Of a stretch of 64,000 bases of DNA, positions 24,822 through 32,591 are shown piece by piece. Position 1 is the stretch's first letter. Each line of letters begins with the position of its first letter. The stretch is from DASUAO01 sp035763745 (GTDB lineage Bacteria; Actinomycetota; Acidimicrobiia; IMCC26256; PALSA-555), in contig DASUAO010000049.1 of the NCBI GenBank assembly GCA_035763745.1, forward strand, positions 58,822 through 122,821, in the 5' to 3' direction. The notes beneath the pieces were generated by a model. The model was not told the DNA's origin. It saw only the letters and a program-made list of their open reading frames with translations, and ran no database searches. The translations under genes were made by a program, and so were the position numbers.

Positions 24822-25322
24822 TCAGAGGAGTGGCAGCAGCCGGGTGAGCAGGTCGTCGATCTCGCGGGCGCAGGCCTCGAACTCGGGCAGGTCGCCGCCC
24901 GCGGGGTCGTCGACGTCCTCCCAGCCCTCGATCGCGGCCGCCTCGAGCCCGAGCGCGCCGACCCGCTCCCCGAGCGGCGCCGGTCCCGATCCGAGGTCGC
25001 GGACGAGCCGCTTCAGCGTGGCCGTCCGCGGCGCCGCCTGTGGGTGCACCCGACGGACGTAAGAGACGTGCTCCCCCGCCATCGCGAGCACCAGGTCGGC
25101 TCCGGCCACGTCACCCTCACGCAGCTGGTGCGAACGGTGCCCGTCGGCAGCGATCTCCAGGCCTGCGAGCGCGTCACGCGTCCGCCAGCTCATGGGCATC
25201 CCCTCGATCACGTGGGTCCCAGCGGTGACGACCTCGAGGTCGGCGCGCCGCGCCCGGATGATCGCCCCGCTCATCACCGAACGCGCCGCGTTCCCCGTGC
25301 AGAGCGTCACGATGCGGACCAC
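24822..25322 (-). CDS. Low-molecular-weight protein-tyrosine-phosphatase-like protein
   Basis: A 166-residue LMW-PTP fold protein. The phosphate loop CTGNAARS matches C-X5-R at the extreme N-terminus, and a DP pair in DVDDPAG gives the general-acid loop. This could dephosphorylate Tyr-phosphorylated proteins. ArsC of the thioredoxin-coupled type shares the fold but would need further Cys residues. Only one other Cys (EFEACARE) is present, so phosphatase is favoured. GTG at 25322 follows TACCAT by 6 nt, which suggests leaderless expression. It ends 9 bp before livG, so it may be the first gene of the importer transcript. Confidence 0.82.
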   Translation of the reverse strand: MVRIVTLCTGNAARSVMSGAIIRARRADLEVVTAGTHVIEGMPMSWRTRDALAGLEIAADGHRSHQLREGDVAGADLVLAMAGEHVSYVRRVHPQAAPRTATLKRLVRDLGSGPAPLGERVGALGLEAAAIEGWEDVDDPAGGDLPEFEACAREIDDLLTRLLPLL

Positions 25323-25348
25323 CGGGCGATGGTAGCGACGTCGCGCCC

Positions 25349-25393
25349 CCGATCATCGGGAAGCCGATCATCGGGAAGCCGACCACCGGGAAG
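25349..25393. repeat. 15-bp tandem repeat with internal dyad
   Basis: CCGATCATCGGGAAG occurs at 25349-25363 and 25364-25378, with a variant CCGACCACCGGGAAG at 25379-25393. Each unit holds the dyad CCGAT-C-ATCGG. The repeat abuts the stop of the anchored-protein gene and lies in front of the phosphatase gene. It may form hairpins that end the upstream transcript. Confidence 0.85.
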
Positions 25394-25397
25394 CCGG

Positions 25398-26165
25398 TCA
25401 CCCCGACAGTGCGCACACCGTGGTGACCTCGCTGCCGCGCGCGCCCGATGGGTCGCACAGCACCGTCACGGTCCCGACCGAGCTCGATCCGTCCCGGTAC
25501 ACGATCGAGAACGTCGCGTCGAACCCCGTGTTGTCCGAACGCAGCCGCCCGATCAGCTCGAACGACTGCACCTCGGCCTCGGGGACGTCGGACGCGGTGA
25601 GAACCACCGCGAGCGACTCGTCGAGCCGACCGGTCACCGGGCCGAAGGCCTTCGTCTGGGTGGTGACCACCGCGGCGGGATCACCGAGTGTCACCGTTCC
25701 GGTGATCCGGCGTGGCTGCGCCGACCCGTTCCCGAACACGTCCCCCTCGAAGTCCGAGTCGACGGTTGCGGTGCCGGCGACCGGATCGATCCGCAGCTCG
25801 AGGGCGGCGGGACCGGTGGCCCCGAACGTGGTGTTCGTCCAGGTCCCGACGTAGCGCCCGTCGTACTGCTGCGCGAGCGCGACGACCGGATCGGTCGACC
25901 TGGGCACTGCCGTCGTCGCGACGGGGATCGTGGTGGTCGTGGTGGACGGCGCCGTCGTCGTGGTCGCACGGCGCGTCGAGGTCGGTGCGGCCTCGCGGTC
26001 TCCGCCGCCCGACATCGCCAGGACGGCGCCGACCGCGAGGGCCACCACGGCGACGGCGGCCGTCCCGATGAGCGCCGTTCGACGACGGCGGTGTCGCGCC
26101 GCCTTCGCCCGGTCCGACCGCGACTCCGGCCGCGAGGCCGTGCTCGGCGTGGAGTCACGGGCCAT
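25398..26165 (-). CDS. Membrane-anchored extracytoplasmic protein, unknown function
   Basis: A 255-residue protein. A basic N-terminus (AKAARHRRRRTALIGTAAVA) leads into one membrane helix (about residues 30-52). A Thr/Pro-rich linker with TTTTAPSTTTTTIP and an external domain follow. The domain contains YDGRYVGTWTNTTFGATGPA and later VYRDGSSSVGTVTVL, and looks beta-rich. I recognise no family. Starting ATG at 26165 follows TACGCT by 7 nt, so expression may be leaderless. It is divergent from the thioesterase gene, with 57 bp between the starts. Confidence 0.78.
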   Translation of the reverse strand: MARDSTPSTASRPESRSDRAKAARHRRRRTALIGTAAVAVVALAVGAVLAMSGGGDREAAPTSTRRATTTTAPSTTTTTIPVATTAVPRSTDPVVALAQQYDGRYVGTWTNTTFGATGPAALELRIDPVAGTATVDSDFEGDVFGNGSAQPRRITGTVTLGDPAAVVTTQTKAFGPVTGRLDESLAVVLTASDVPEAEVQSFELIGRLRSDNTGFDATFSIVYRDGSSSVGTVTVLCDPSGARGSEVTTVCALSG

Positions 26166-26222
26166 CGAAACCAGCGTAACGTCTGCCTGTCTCGCCACCG
26201 ACGCACGCCCTGGAGCCCACGA

Positions 26223-26654
26223 ATGCCGAGGAGCGACGAAGAGCAGGCCCGCGCTCGGCTCGCGATGCGAGAGATCATGCTCGCGACGCCCTACATCGAA
26301 CGCCTCGGCATCGTGGTCGAGGACTGGACGCCGGACGGCGTGCGGCTGCGGGTGCCCTTCGCCGAGGAGCTCACCAACGGTGGCGGCGCCTACCACGGAG
26401 GCGCGGTCGCGTCCCTCGTCGACACCGCCGGCGCCGCCGCGGTGTGGGCGGGACACGACTTCGACCGCGGTGCACGCGCCGCGACCATCTCGATGACCGT
26501 GAACTACGTCGGTGCGAGCCCGTACGCCGATCTCGTCGCCGAGGCGCGGTGCATCAAGCGCGGTCGCGACCTCAGCTTCGCCGAGATCCACGTACGCGAT
26601 CCCGACGGCAAGCCCCTCGCCACGGCAACGCTCGTCTACCGGATCGTCGAGTAG
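26223..26654 (+). CDS. PaaI-type hotdog-fold thioesterase
   Basis: A 143-residue single hotdog domain. The conserved stretch GGGAYHGGAVASLVDTAGAA and MTVNYVGASPYADLVAEARC are typical of PaaI/YigI-like acyl-CoA thioesterases, with the catalytic Asp in SLVDTAG and the helix-start Gly/His in YHGGA. It probably hydrolyses small or aromatic acyl-CoA esters. The ATG at 26223 has GGAG 7 nt upstream. The convergent beta-lactamase-fold gene ends 1 bp away, so the 3' ends nearly touch. Confidence 0.92.
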   Translation: MPRSDEEQARARLAMREIMLATPYIERLGIVVEDWTPDGVRLRVPFAEELTNGGGAYHGGAVASLVDTAGAAAVWAGHDFDRGARAATISMTVNYVGASPYADLVAEARCIKRGRDLSFAEIHVRDPDGKPLATATLVYRIVE

Positions 26655-26655
26655 G

Positions 26656-27819
26656 TCAGGCTGCGTCGGCGCTGCGCACGGCGGCGCCACCGATCTCGAG
26701 CAGCCGGAGATCACCCGCCAGCATGGAGCCGAGCGCGTTCGGCAGGTACGCCACGGCGAGGTCGCGTTCGGGATCCGCGAAGGCTCCGGAGCCACCGAGA
26801 CCCTGGTGGCCGAACGCCTTCGGGAGCACGCCTGCGGTGGTGATCACCCCGTGGTAGCCGAGCCTCCAGCTCATCGGGAGCGCGAGCACGAGGTCGGGCT
26901 CGGTCTCGTGACGGACTTCGGTCGCGCGGCCGAGCGTGTCGGCACCGAGCACTCGCACGCCGTCGAGCTCACCCCCCGCCGCGAGGGCGGCGTAGATGCG
27001 CGCCAACGACCGCGCGGTGAAGCAACCGTTCGCGGCCGGGATGGGGACCTCGAGTGCCTCCTCGATGGGGAGGTCCCCGACCCACGCCGGGAGGGCCGCG
27101 GCGATGAGGTCCGGGTGCACGGTGAACCCCAGCTGACGCGCGACCTCGACGAGCTCGCCGGGGTCGGCCGCCATCTCGTCGGCGAGTCCGCCGCGCAGCA
27201 GCGCCGCGACGCGCGGCAGCTGGTCGGTCGGAGCGCCGATGTAGCAACCGTCGAGACCGAGCGGCTCGACGAGCGACGCGGCCAGCACGTCGCGGAACGA
27301 CATGGCGGTGACGCGCTCGATCAACCCGCCCACGAGCCATCCGAAGGTCACCGCGTGGTACGCGCTCGCCGAGCCGGGCTCGAGCGCCGGCGTCATCGCC
27401 GCGACCCCTTCGACCATCCGATCCCAGTCGAGGAGGTCGAGCGCCGTCGACGCGACCCCCGTGAGGTCGTAGAGGCCGGCTCGATGCGACAGCACCTGGC
27501 GGACGGTGATCCCGTCCTTGCCGCGCACCGCGAACTCCGGCCAGTGCTCGGCGACCCGGTCGTCGTAGTCGAGCAGTCCCCGATCGACGCACTGATGGAG
27601 GAGCGTCGAGGCCACACCCTTGGTCGTGGAGAACGCCATGACCAGCGTGTCGGCCGACCACGCGAGACCGGCGTCCCGCTCGCCGGTCCAGATGTCCACC
27701 ACCGCGCGCCCGCGGTGGTACACGCAGACCGAGGCGCCTCCCTCACCGCGTGCAGCGACCGTCGCGTCGAGCGTCGACGCGACTTCCGCGAATTCCGGAT
27801 CCCATGCACCTTCGGCCAC
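26656..27819 (-). CDS. Beta-lactamase-fold serine hydrolase (EstB-like)
   Basis: A 387-residue class-C beta-lactamase-like hydrolase. The nucleophile motif SxxK is STTK in VMAFSTTKGVAST, the YxN-like second motif reads YHA in SASAYHAVTFGWL, and GHQGLGGSGAF is the HxG-like third motif. This pattern suits esterases of the EstB/LACTB group more than resistance enzymes. There is no signal peptide, so it is probably cytoplasmic. GTG at 27819 follows TAGGAT by 8 nt, indicating leaderless expression. A longer reading frame upstream is a shadow of the divergent dehalogenase gene. Confidence 0.9.
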   Translation of the reverse strand: MAEGAWDPEFAEVASTLDATVAARGEGGASVCVYHRGRAVVDIWTGERDAGLAWSADTLVMAFSTTKGVASTLLHQCVDRGLLDYDDRVAEHWPEFAVRGKDGITVRQVLSHRAGLYDLTGVASTALDLLDWDRMVEGVAAMTPALEPGSASAYHAVTFGWLVGGLIERVTAMSFRDVLAASLVEPLGLDGCYIGAPTDQLPRVAALLRGGLADEMAADPGELVEVARQLGFTVHPDLIAAALPAWVGDLPIEEALEVPIPAANGCFTARSLARIYAALAAGGELDGVRVLGADTLGRATEVRHETEPDLVLALPMSWRLGYHGVITTAGVLPKAFGHQGLGGSGAFADPERDLAVAYLPNALGSMLAGDLRLLEIGGAAVRSADAA

Positions 27820-27873
27820 GGTGAGGCATCCTACGGACCCACCCGAGACTCCGAGCCCGACGGGAGCCATCCG

Positions 27874-28794
27874 ATGGACGTCGTACGAACCCCCGATGAC
27901 CGCTTCATCGGACTCCCGGGCTTCCCGTTCGCACCCCACCACGTCGAGATCCCGGCCGGCGACGGCTCCGACACCCCGCTCCGCGTCCACTACCTCGACG
28001 AAGGCGCGGCCGACGCGCCGGTCGTGCTGCTGCTGCACGGGGAGCCGTCGTGGTCGTACCTCTACCGCACGATGATCCCGGTGCTCGTCGACGCGGGGTT
28101 GCGCGCCATCGCGCCCGACCTCATCGGCTTCGGGCGCTCCGACAAGCCGACCCAGCGATCGGACTACACCTACCAGCGACACGTCGACTGGCTCTGGGCG
28201 GGCGTCGAGGCGCTCGACCTCCACGACATCACCCTCGTGTGCCAGGACTGGGGCGGGCTGATCGGACTTCGCCTCGTCGGCGAGCACCCCGAACGCTTCG
28301 CGCGCATCGTCGCGGCGAACACGTTCCTGCCGACCGGTGACCGTCCGGCCGGCGACGCGTTCCTCGCCTGGCAGCGCTTCTCTCAAGAGGTGGAGGACTT
28401 CACGGTCGGTCGGATCGTCAACGGCGGTTGCACGACCGACCTCTCCGCCGACGTGATCGCGGCGTACGACGCGCCGTTCCCGGACGACACCTACAAGGCC
28501 GGCGCCCGCCAGTTCCCCTTGCTGGTACCCACGTCGCCCGACGACCCGGCCGCCGAGCCCAACCGACGCGCGTGGGACGCGTTGCGTGCGTTCACCAAGC
28601 CCTTCCTGTGTGCCTTCAGCGACCGCGACCCGATCACGAGCGGCAGCGACGCGGTGCTCCGCCGCGAGATCCCCGGATGCGAGGGCCAGCCGCACACCGT
28701 CATCGAAGGCGGCGGACACTTCCTCCAGGAGGACCGCGGGCCGGAGCTCGCTGCGTTGGTCGTCGGCTTCGTGGAGTCCACCGACCCGGCGTAG
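27874..28794 (+). CDS. Haloalkane dehalogenase
   Basis: A 306-residue alpha/beta hydrolase with the full haloalkane-dehalogenase signature. The oxyanion/halide motif is HGEPSWSYLYR, the nucleophile Asp with its halide-binding Trp is in CQDWGGLIG, the acid Asp is in FSDRDPIT, and the catalytic His is in GGGHFLQED. The MDVVRTPDDRFIGLPGFPF N-terminus is characteristic of the DhlA/DhmA-like branch. It hydrolyses carbon-halogen bonds of haloalkanes to alcohols. The natural substrate is unknown. The ATG at 27874 has GGGAG 8 nt upstream. It is divergent from the serine hydrolase. Confidence 0.93.
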   Translation: MDVVRTPDDRFIGLPGFPFAPHHVEIPAGDGSDTPLRVHYLDEGAADAPVVLLLHGEPSWSYLYRTMIPVLVDAGLRAIAPDLIGFGRSDKPTQRSDYTYQRHVDWLWAGVEALDLHDITLVCQDWGGLIGLRLVGEHPERFARIVAANTFLPTGDRPAGDAFLAWQRFSQEVEDFTVGRIVNGGCTTDLSADVIAAYDAPFPDDTYKAGARQFPLLVPTSPDDPAAEPNRRAWDALRAFTKPFLCAFSDRDPITSGSDAVLRREIPGCEGQPHTVIEGGGHFLQEDRGPELAALVVGFVESTDPA

Positions 28795-28818
28795 CCCGGC
28801 CGATCAGCTGCCGGACGA

Positions 28819-29466
28819 TCAGGAGCCGGGCGCGATCTCCCCCTCCACATCGCCGTCGACGTCCACCCAGACGCCGCCGACGAGCCGTCGGATCACCCGC
28901 GCCGGATTCCCCACCGCCACGCAGTCGTCGGGCAGGGAACCGGTGACGACCGATCCCGCCCCGACCACGACGTGTCGTCCGACGGTCGCGCCCGGGAGCA
29001 CGATCGTTCCGTGCCCGAGCCAGGAACCCGAACCGATGTGCACCGGACGGGGCGGGGCGAACTGCGACCCGATCGGGATCGACGTGTCCTCGTACCCGTG
29101 GTTCGCGTCGGTGATGTACACGTGGTGGCCCGTGAAGACGTCGTCGCCGATCACGACCCGCTCGTGCGCCACGATGCCACTTCCCTTGCCGATGAGACAG
29201 CGGTCCCCGATGGACACGATCTCGTCGATCCCGAGGTCGTGCGCGGGCGACACGCCGGCCGAGAGGCTCACGTGGGGCCCGATGACCGTCCCCGTGCCGA
29301 TGCTGATGTAGCGCTCTCCGAACAGCGCGATCACCGGGAAGCAGATCGCGCTGCCGGCACCGAACGAGCGGAACCCCCGCCGGCGAGCGGCGTGCGGCCC
29401 GATCCCACCCCACCGGACGGCACGGCCCCAGATGCCGCGGAGCAGCGCGCCGGTCAGCCGCCGCAT
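28819..29466 (-). CDS. Hexapeptide-repeat acyltransferase
   Basis: A 215-residue left-handed beta-helix acyltransferase. Hexapeptide repeats are visible (YISIGTGTVIGPHVSLSAG, VVIGDDVFTGHHVYITD, VHIGSGSWLGHGTIVLPGA), with a catalytic-type His in TDANHGYED and the C-terminal cap VAVGNPARVIRRL. Such enzymes acetylate or acylate sugars of cell-surface polysaccharides. No other polysaccharide genes adjoin it. The start ATG at 29466 gives a basic N-terminus (RRLTGALLRGIWGRAVRWG). The dehalogenase gene converges on it with a 24-bp gap containing GATCA-type short repeats. Confidence 0.9.
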   Translation of the reverse strand: MRRLTGALLRGIWGRAVRWGGIGPHAARRRGFRSFGAGSAICFPVIALFGERYISIGTGTVIGPHVSLSAGVSPAHDLGIDEIVSIGDRCLIGKGSGIVAHERVVIGDDVFTGHHVYITDANHGYEDTSIPIGSQFAPPRPVHIGSGSWLGHGTIVLPGATVGRHVVVGAGSVVTGSLPDDCVAVGNPARVIRRLVGGVWVDVDGDVEGEIAPGS

Positions 29467-29520
29467 GATGCGGTCACCCGAACGTCCCCGACCACGACAC
29501 GCCCGATCACTCCGGCCCCA

Positions 29521-31485
29521 TCACTCGGGGAGCCCGATCACGACGATCGCGTCGCCAGCCGCGAGCTCCACCGTCGCATGCTTGGCCGGGTTCACCACGA
29601 CCTCGGCTCTGCCGGTCCCGGTGTCGGCCAGGCGGTAGCCGATCGCGGTCTCGCCCCGCACCCGCGCCGCCGCGACCACTTCGGCGAACTCCGCGGCGCG
29701 CCCCGGGGCCACGTACCACTCCGACGGTTTCACGCCGATCGCCGAGCCCTCGGCATCGAACAGGTCCGTGAACACCGCATCGAGCTCGGGGTTCTCCGCG
29801 AGCTGCGCCATGAGGTAGCTCGACAGCGCATCACTCACCACGAAGTCGTCGGCCCCGGTGGCCTGGGCGAGCTCGACGTCGCGCGAGTCGAGGATCTCCG
29901 CCACGATCCGGCTGGCTCGGCGACCGGACGCCTGCGACCGGCGCTGGAGCAGGAGCATCGTGAGCAACGTGCGGGCGTCCCCCTCGGACTCCGTGAGCCC
30001 GCCGCGGTACCCGAGCACGATCACCTGGTCGTAGTGGTGTGCATCGACCTGTGCTTCGACGCTGCCCATGTCGCTGCTCGTGCTGACGACCGACGCCGTG
30101 AGGTTCTGCAGCGCCGCGAGATCCGCGGGATCCACGGTGGCGAGATCCTCGTCCACGAGCACGTCGACGGCGGAACCGCGTGGGACGAACTCGTCCAGCT
30201 CGTCGAGCACGACCGCGCCGATCGGGTTCCAGCCCACGACCAGGATCCGCTGGGGGGTCAGATCCTTCGCCGGCGAGACCACCACATCGGGCGCAGCCAC
30301 GTCGCGCAGGCCGGTGAAGACGATCGCGTCGTCGTCGGCCGCGACCGCGATCACCGCGTCGCCGGGTCCGAACACCGAGTCCATCGGGGGGTTCACGGCC
30401 ACCGTTCCGTCGGCATGCCTGACACCGATCACCGACGACTCCGCGAACGCGAGGAGCGAGTCCCCGAACGTCTTGCCCTCGAGCTCGGGGGCGACCTGGA
30501 AGTAGATCTCGTCGCCATCGAAGTCGAGCAGCTCCTGACAGACCGCGCTGAGCCCCGACTGGCGGCACGCCTGGGCGGTGATGCGGGCGATGATGTCGGA
30601 GGCCCGGACGCAGAGGACGCGGCCATCGCTCGCCGCACCGAGCGCGGTCGCGATCTCGCCGTCGGAGACCTCCGCCACGATCGGGTGGTCGTCGGCCCCC
30701 CTCGCGACCAGCACCGCGAGCACGGCCTTGACGATCTCGGCGTCGCCGCCGGGCCCCTCGACGTCGCCGAGTACCACGACGGATCGCGCGCCGGTGACGT
30801 TGACGATGGCGAGGTCGTGGAGCGATGCCGGCTCCCCGGTGCGGCAGACGATCCGAGTGTTGCGCTTCGTGTCGACGCGCGTGCGCAGCTCCTCCTCCAT
30901 CTCCGTCTTCTCCCGGTCTGCGAGCACCACGATGCATGCGTCCGACTGGTTCTCGTTCGCGACGCAGATCTCCGACACGATCGTGAAGATGCGCGGTGAC
31001 CACCCGAGGACGAGCGTGTGCCCGTGCTCGACGACGAAGCTCCGCCCTCGACGCAGGTCCTGGACCTTGGCGTCGATCGCGGCCGCGATGATGCCGATCA
31101 GAGCGCTCGCCAGGAAGATCCCACCGATCGTCACGAGCAGTGCGACGATCCGCAGCCCCCAACCGTTGTCGCCGCCCATGGTCCCCGGGTCGATGACGCG
31201 CAGCATGCTCTGCCAGAACGCCTCGACGAAGCCGACGCTCGCATCGTTGATGCGAACCCGGAAGATCGCGAGCACGAGCGAGGCGACGAGGATCAGGGCC
31301 ACCGTCATGCAGGCGAGCCACACGATCACGGCCATCGGACCGCGCGAGAACGCGGTGTCCATCCGGTACCGGAGCCGCTGGCTCCGGGACGCCTGCAGCG
31401 GTCGACGCGTCCGGCGTACCGACGCCGACGCACCCGGACCCTGGGCGACCCCGCGGAACGCCTGGGTCTGGCGGCCGTGCTTCAC
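29521..31485 (-). CDS. CASTOR/POLLUX-like putative ion channel
   Basis: A 654-residue membrane protein. Membrane segments are at about residues 50-72 (MAVIVWLACMTVALILVASL) and 110-135 (IVALLVTIGGIFLASALIGI), with a pore-like FWQSMLRVIDPGTMGGD loop between them. A large cytosolic part with two RCK-like nucleotide-binding domains follows (HTLVLGWSPRIFTIVSEI and RILVVGWNPIGAVVLDELDE). This layout is that of the DMI1/CASTOR/POLLUX family and its actinobacterial relatives, thought to be ligand-gated cation channels. The start GTG at 31485 is tentative. The ATG at 31362 would remove a basic tail of 41 residues. Confidence 0.88.
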   Translation of the reverse strand: MKHGRQTQAFRGVAQGPGASASVRRTRRPLQASRSQRLRYRMDTAFSRGPMAVIVWLACMTVALILVASLVLAIFRVRINDASVGFVEAFWQSMLRVIDPGTMGGDNGWGLRIVALLVTIGGIFLASALIGIIAAAIDAKVQDLRRGRSFVVEHGHTLVLGWSPRIFTIVSEICVANENQSDACIVVLADREKTEMEEELRTRVDTKRNTRIVCRTGEPASLHDLAIVNVTGARSVVVLGDVEGPGGDAEIVKAVLAVLVARGADDHPIVAEVSDGEIATALGAASDGRVLCVRASDIIARITAQACRQSGLSAVCQELLDFDGDEIYFQVAPELEGKTFGDSLLAFAESSVIGVRHADGTVAVNPPMDSVFGPGDAVIAVAADDDAIVFTGLRDVAAPDVVVSPAKDLTPQRILVVGWNPIGAVVLDELDEFVPRGSAVDVLVDEDLATVDPADLAALQNLTASVVSTSSDMGSVEAQVDAHHYDQVIVLGYRGGLTESEGDARTLLTMLLLQRRSQASGRRASRIVAEILDSRDVELAQATGADDFVVSDALSSYLMAQLAENPELDAVFTDLFDAEGSAIGVKPSEWYVAPGRAAEFAEVVAAARVRGETAIGYRLADTGTGRAEVVVNPAKHATVELAAGDAIVVIGLPE

Positions 31486-31646
31486 GAGCGGCGCCCGCGC
31501 GCCCGAACGAGGCGGTGCAATTCCACCGGCGGACCCTAGCGGCACGGTTGAGCGCCGTCGCCGGGACGGGCCAGACTGGCCCCGGCCGCGTCGGCGTCGA
31601 GCGCAACGCGGCCAAGAGGTTGCCGACGGGACGCGAAGGGGGTGGC

Positions 31647-32219
31647 GTGACAGCACCGGCGATCGAGCGTCGCGACTCGGCGGTCCCCCGGCTGCTCGGC
31701 GTCTTCCTCTGGGGTGCCGCGGTGTCGGTCGCGCTGGGCGTGTACGCAGGGTCGCACACGCCGACCGGAGAGAAGCCCTACAGCCTGTTCTTCTCCGGCA
31801 CGCTCCAGCTCAAGGTGTGGTTCACGACCGCGGCGTTCGTGCTGGCGTGCCTCCAGGTGCTCCTGGCGATGCGCCTCTACGGGAAGCTGCGGCGGCCCGC
31901 GACGGCGCCGTCGTGGCTGGGCGACGCGCATCGCCTGAGCGGGACCGTCGCCTTCGTGCTGTCACTCCCGGTCGCGTACCACTGCCTCTGGTCGCTCGGC
32001 TACCAGTCCACGACGACCCGCGTGGTCGTCCACTCGATCGTGGGATGCATCTTCTACGGCGCCTTCGTGGCGAAGGTCCTGTCGGTGCGGATGGAGGGAC
32101 TGCCGGGATGGACGCTCCCCGTCGTCGGGGGCCTCGTGTTCGCGTCGCTCGTGGCGATCTTCCTCACCAGCAGCGTGTGGTACTTCACCGACCGTCCCGC
32201 CGGCCTCCCCCTCTTCTGA
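31647..32219 (+). CDS. DUF6529-like membrane protein, possible b-type cytochrome
   Basis: A 190-residue protein with about five membrane helices (LLGVFLWGAAVSVALGVYAG, LKVWFTTAAFVLACLQVLLA, TVAFVLSLPVAYHCLWSLGY, VHSIVGCIFYGAFVAKVLSV, VVGGLVFASLVAIFLTSSVW). Helix-borne His residues (DAHRLSG, AYHCLW, VHSIVG) are spaced as in b-heme membrane proteins. The sequence looks like the actinobacterial DUF6529 family. It is followed within 20 bp by a cytochrome c, which supports a redox role. GTG at 31647 has AGGGGG about 6 nt upstream. Heme binding is inference. Confidence 0.78.
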   Translation: MTAPAIERRDSAVPRLLGVFLWGAAVSVALGVYAGSHTPTGEKPYSLFFSGTLQLKVWFTTAAFVLACLQVLLAMRLYGKLRRPATAPSWLGDAHRLSGTVAFVLSLPVAYHCLWSLGYQSTTTRVVVHSIVGCIFYGAFVAKVLSVRMEGLPGWTLPVVGGLVFASLVAIFLTSSVWYFTDRPAGLPLF

Positions 32220-32238
32220 CCCGAACCCCGAGGACCGA

Positions 32239-32586
32239 ATGTCGCTGCGCCGCCTCGTCAGCCTCGTGGAGATCGTCGCGCTCGTCGCCGCGCTGACGTT
32301 CGTGCTCCTCTTGTTCGTCAACGAGCCCGATGACGGAGGAGGATCGGCCCGATCCACCGGCGCCGAGATCTACTCGTCGAACTGCGCCACCTGCCACGGC
32401 GCGACCGGCAAGGGCTCGGTCGGCCCCCGCCTCGCCGACGTGGTCGTCGGCCGGTACCCGGACGTCGCCGACGAGATCGCGGTCGTCACCGTCGGCCGCC
32501 TCGGGATGCCCGCGTTCTCCGGCCGCCTGAGCGCCGAGGAGATCCGCCAGGTGGTCGAGTACACCCGAACCGACCTGGGAGGCTGA
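32239..32586 (+). CDS. Membrane-anchored class I cytochrome c
   Basis: A 115-residue monoheme cytochrome. The N-terminal helix (VEIVALVAALTFVLLLFVNE) is an anchor, and the external domain starts with the heme motif CATCHGATGKGSVGPRLAD. The distal Met ligand lies in RLGMPAFSGRLSAEEI. It is about the minimal size for a class I cytochrome c domain. It follows the DUF6529-like protein by 19 bp and precedes the PBP-like gene by 5 bp, so the three form one operon. A role in electron transfer is expected; the partner oxidase or reductase is not in the window. Confidence 0.92.
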   Translation: MSLRRLVSLVEIVALVAALTFVLLLFVNEPDDGGGSARSTGAEIYSSNCATCHGATGKGSVGPRLADVVVGRYPDVADEIAVVTVGRLGMPAFSGRLSAEEIRQVVEYTRTDLGG

Positions 32587-32591
32587 CGCCC

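Noticed and set aside
24822..25322. LMW-PTP-like protein considered as thioredoxin-type arsenate reductase
   Set aside because: The additional Cys residues needed for the ArsC redox relay are absent, so a phosphatase is more likely.
26656..27819. Beta-lactamase-fold gene considered as an antibiotic resistance gene
   Set aside because: There is no signal peptide, the second motif is not YxN and the sequence resembles EstB-type esterases.
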